The notes beneath the pieces are model-generated. The model was not told the origin of the DNA. It saw only the letters and a list, made by a program, of their open reading frames with translations, and ran no database searches. 49,318 nucleotides of DNA from Pseudomonadota bacterium (lineage in GTDB: Bacteria > Pseudomonadota > Alphaproteobacteria > Rhizobiales > Rhizobiaceae). This document shows, one piece after another, positions 47,307 through 49,318 of this stretch (position 1 is its first letter; each line of letters opens with the position of its first letter). The translations under genes were made by a program, and so were the position numbers. Location: contig JAEZXX010000031.1 of assembly GCA_023419535.1 (NCBI GenBank), forward strand, positions 1 through 49,318, read 5' to 3'.

Positions 47307-48581
47307 TCAGGGCGCCTGCAGCGAGTACCAGAGGGCGAGCGCGTCGATCTGCTCGTCGGTCAGATGGATCGCGATCGGCGTCATCAGGTGGGCGAAGGGA
47401 CCGCCGCCGCGCTCCTCCTCCTTGAAGAGCTGCAGCTGGGCGGCGATGTACCATTCCGGCAGTCCGGCGAGCGAAGGATAGGCCGGGTTCCGGTCCGCAC
47501 CGCCATCGTGGCAGGACTGGCAGGCACCGAGCTTGCGCTCCAGAAGCCCCTGCGTCGCGATACGCTCGCCGAGGTCGGCCAAGCCCTGCGCGCTCAAGGG
47601 CCGACCATGTGGCGCGGCCGGGTCGAGCATGCCGGCCGGCCCGCTCGGAGCCGGCTCCTGCGTCGGGGCGTCGGGTGCGATGGCTTCGCGCACCGGCTTC
47701 GCGCCCAGCGAATAGCCGAGGGTCGCGCCCGCGGGTGCCGCGATCTGGCGTGTCGTGCCCACGCGCGGTTGGTCCGCATAATAGGCGGCGAGTTCGGCCA
47801 GGCGCGCATCGTCGTGGATGCCGGCCGCCGTCTGCATGATGCCGCTCGTCCGGTCTCCGCGCGCATAGGCTTTCAGCGCCTCGAAGAGATAGGCTTCCGA
47901 CTGCCCCGCGATCGCCGGAAAGGCGTCCTGCGTCCCGTCGACGCCGGTCCCCAGCCCGTCCAATCCGTGGCAGCGCGCGCAGTCGGCGAGGGAGGATTCG
48001 AACCCGCCGTCGAAGCCGGCGGTCGAAAGCCCTGACGGGGGCCCCGCCGCGTCGTCGCCCCCCAGCGCCAGCGCGCGGTAGGCCTCCGGCGTCATGCCGG
48101 GCAGGGCACGCAGGAAGGCGACCATCGACCAGACCTCGTCGGGCCGGTCCTGGCTGACCCAGGCGGGCATGCCCGAATATTTGATGCCGTGCTGGCCGAT
48201 CCAGAAGAGTTCGCGGTCCTCCCAGCGCCCGATCTGGCCCTCCAGGCGCGGCGGCGGCGGCATCATGGCGAGGACGGCGGGGCTCTGCGCGACGCCGGGC
48301 GCCCCGTGGCAGGACGCGCAGGACGAGGCGAAATGGCCCGCGGCGCGCTGGACGAGCACGGGGTCGGACAGGTCGATGCCCTCGGGGAGCGAGTATTGCA
48401 GCGACTGCGTGCGCACGGCATTGCGCATCGTGGTGTGCAGGAACCATTCCACGATCGCGAAATGGCCGGTGTTCGCCGCGATCGAGACGAGGCCCGAATA
48501 GGAGACGGCCAGGGCACCGAGGACCCCGGCGAGGCCGGCCAGGACGATGCGCCTGCCGGTGATGGCGACGGTGAACCTCAT
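47307..48581 (-). CDS. Tri-haem cytochrome c (membrane-anchored)
   Basis: This 424-residue protein has an N-terminal membrane anchor (residues ~10-33) and three haem-c sites CxxCH: CASCH, CARCH and CQSCH. Methionine ligands are plausible in GMPAWVSQ, SGIMQTAAG and AHLMTPIAI. The repeats resemble c4/c552-like cytochromes that feed electrons to haem-copper oxidases. Its ATG overlaps the stop of the small membrane protein encoded upstream (ATGA), and that gene overlaps the oxidase gene. The group therefore forms one operon. Confidence 0.9.
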   Translation of the reverse strand: MRFTVAITGRRIVLAGLAGVLGALAVSYSGLVSIAANTGHFAIVEWFLHTTMRNAVRTQSLQYSLPEGIDLSDPVLVQRAAGHFASSCASCHGAPGVAQSPAVLAMMPPPPRLEGQIGRWEDRELFWIGQHGIKYSGMPAWVSQDRPDEVWSMVAFLRALPGMTPEAYRALALGGDDAAGPPSGLSTAGFDGGFESSLADCARCHGLDGLGTGVDGTQDAFPAIAGQSEAYLFEALKAYARGDRTSGIMQTAAGIHDDARLAELAAYYADQPRVGTTRQIAAPAGATLGYSLGAKPVREAIAPDAPTQEPAPSGPAGMLDPAAPHGRPLSAQGLADLGERIATQGLLERKLGACQSCHDGGADRNPAYPSLAGLPEWYIAAQLQLFKEEERGGGPFAHLMTPIAIHLTDEQIDALALWYSLQAP

Positions 48582-48955
48582 CGGCAGTCCACCATGAAGA
48601 GCGCCGGCATCGCGGTGAAGATCACCGAGACGAAGGAAAGGCCGGCCAGAAGCAGGGAGGAGAACTCCAGGAAGCGCTCGCGCATCTGCGGCGAATCCTC
48701 GTCATGCGGGAAGCGGCCGCCGTTCAGGCGCCACTCGCGCTGCGCCCGCCAGCCGGCCCAGCCGATGATGGCGAGCGCAAGCACCGTCGCGACCGCGATC
48801 GAGATCCGCACGCCCGGAATCGTCTCGAAGACATAGGTGTTCGGCGCGCAGGCATAGGCTGCGGCGACGTAGCAGAAGAGGAAGTGGAAGGCCCAGACGC
48901 TGGGCGTCAGGATCAGCGTCCAAAGCGTGTCGCGGGTCTGGTTGCGAAGCTCCAT
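48578..48955 (-). CDS. Small membrane protein of the oxidase operon
   Basis: This 125-residue protein has about three membrane segments (WTLILTPSVWAFHFLFCYVAAAYAC; ISIAVATVLALAIIGWAGW; LLLAGLSFVSVIFTAMPALFM). The family-like start LWTLILTPSVWAFHFL is one I associate with small proteins downstream of cytochrome oxidase genes. It may help oxidase assembly. Start and stop codons overlap both neighbours by ATGA. Confidence 0.7.
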   Translation of the reverse strand: MELRNQTRDTLWTLILTPSVWAFHFLFCYVAAAYACAPNTYVFETIPGVRISIAVATVLALAIIGWAGWRAQREWRLNGGRFPHDEDSPQMRERFLEFSSLLLAGLSFVSVIFTAMPALFMVDCR

Positions 48956-49318
48956 CACGACGCTCCGAGCGGCACGAGCACGATCGCGGCGACCGTGACG
49001 AGCGCGGTGAAGCCCAAGAAGTGCCAGTAGAGCGCGACATTGGCGATATCGATGTCGTGGCGGGGCGTCAGCTGCCCCGCCAGCGAACGGGCGAGGCAGT
49101 AGCCGAGCATCAGCGCGCCGACCCCGGCGTGGAGCGCGGCCCAGATGCACAGCAGCCAGATGATCGCGGGGTAGACATGCGTCGTCGGCTCCAGCCCCGT
49201 CGTCCACGGGCCCATCAGGAGCGCGGCGCCGCCGAAGAGCGAGAGGAGGAGCGCGACGCCGATCCCGAGGCGGGCCCGCACCCCCCCGCCCCCCCCCCAC
49301 CCCGCCCCGGCGGCCCGC
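48955..49318 (-). CDS. Cytochrome c oxidase subunit I/III-type C terminus (5'-partial)
   Basis: About 110 residues at the 3' end of a large membrane protein: HVYPAIIWLLCIWAALHAGVGAL, LARSLAGQLTPRHDIDIANVALYWHFLGFTALV. The HDIDxxNVxLYWHFL segment is typical of the subunit III part of haem-copper oxidases, including subunit I-III fusions. The gene runs into the right edge, where the frame enters a C/G-rich low-complexity stretch, so the upstream part is missing from this window. Confidence 0.75.
   Translation of the reverse strand, partial: RAAGAGWGGGGGVRARLGIGVALLLSLFGGAALLMGPWTTGLEPTTHVYPAIIWLLCIWAALHAGVGALMLGYCLARSLAGQLTPRHDIDIANVALYWHFLGFTALVTVAAIVLVPLGAS
49280..49318. other. C-rich low-complexity window end
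   Basis: The last ~39 bases are almost only C and G with runs of seven to ten C. The oxidase frame loses protein-like sequence here. This looks like poor sequence at a contig end and not biology. Confidence 0.6.

Noticed and set aside
49280..49318. C-rich end as a G-quadruplex or i-motif regulatory region
   Set aside because: It lies inside an oxidase coding frame at the very end of the sequence, so poor terminal sequence is the simpler explanation.

Overview
The window looks like a high-GC alphaproteobacterium, most likely Hyphomicrobiales (Rhizobiales). The evidence is GC-rich codon use, CUT1/CUT2 sugar ABC transporters each paired with a divergent LacI regulator, an HWE-type histidine kinase, a single-domain response regulator, and a Crp/Fnr-cytochrome oxidase neighbourhood. 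I cannot name the genus. The left edge cuts a glycosyltransferase frame and the right edge runs into a C-rich low-complexity tail inside an oxidase gene, so both ends are probably contig or window edges.

1-2.1 kb holds the C-terminal part of a family 4 glycosyltransferase and a frameshifted IS5-type transposase remnant. 2.1-22.7 kb is one large sugar-acid (L-idonate/D-gluconate) catabolic island. It has an EthD-like/SMP-30 lactonase/EthD-like/LacI/SDR/6-phosphogluconate dehydrogenase operon, a CUT1 ABC importer operon ending in a cytochrome b561-like gene, a second LacI gene, a CUT2 ABC importer operon, a third LacI gene, L-idonate 5-dehydrogenase, a 2-hydroxyacid (2-ketogluconate-type) dehydrogenase, gluconate 5-dehydrogenase, gluconokinase and a 3-hydroxyisobutyrate dehydrogenase-like reductase. 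The enzymes form a route L-idonate -> 5-ketogluconate -> gluconate -> 6-phosphogluconate -> ribulose 5-phosphate. Five LacI/GntR-type palindromes sit in the promoter regions: TGATATCGATAACA twice (identical, about 18 kb apart), GTTACCGGTAAC and GTTACCGATAAC bracketing one promoter, and CGTTAGCGATAACG in a divergent promoter.

22.7-24.1 kb holds the ATPase and a 5'-truncated permease of a polar amino-acid ABC transporter. 24.19-46.22 kb is an integrative element of about 22 kb inserted in tRNA-Thr(GGT). A 46-bp direct repeat of the tRNA 3' part marks both ends (24192-24237 and 46171-46216). Its genes are a tyrosine integrase, an AlpA-like protein, a primase/DUF3987-type replication protein followed by a strongly palindromic candidate origin, an HGG-motif protein, a serine recombinase, an orphan phage DNA-ejection-like protein of about 1,060 residues, an AT-richer three-gene minus-strand cassette with a candidate PD-(D/E)XK nuclease, an HWE kinase and response regulator, an exonuclease III/YedK pair, a diguanylate cyclase, a DUF4258-type toxin with an XRE antitoxin, a staphylococcal-nuclease-like protein and an XRE repressor. 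No capsid, terminase, portal or conjugation genes were seen, so it resembles a phage satellite or mobilizable island more than a complete prophage or ICE. The 24.07-24.19 kb flank outside attL resembles the element's own right end, which suggests an older, mostly deleted tandem element that also removed the start of the amino-acid permease. A 23-nt tRNA 3'-end fragment at 42.85 kb hints that the island itself is composite.

46.2-49.3 kb is chromosomal again: intact tRNA-Thr, a Crp/Fnr regulator, and an oppositely oriented group with a tri-haem cytochrome c, a small membrane protein and the 3' end of a cytochrome oxidase subunit.
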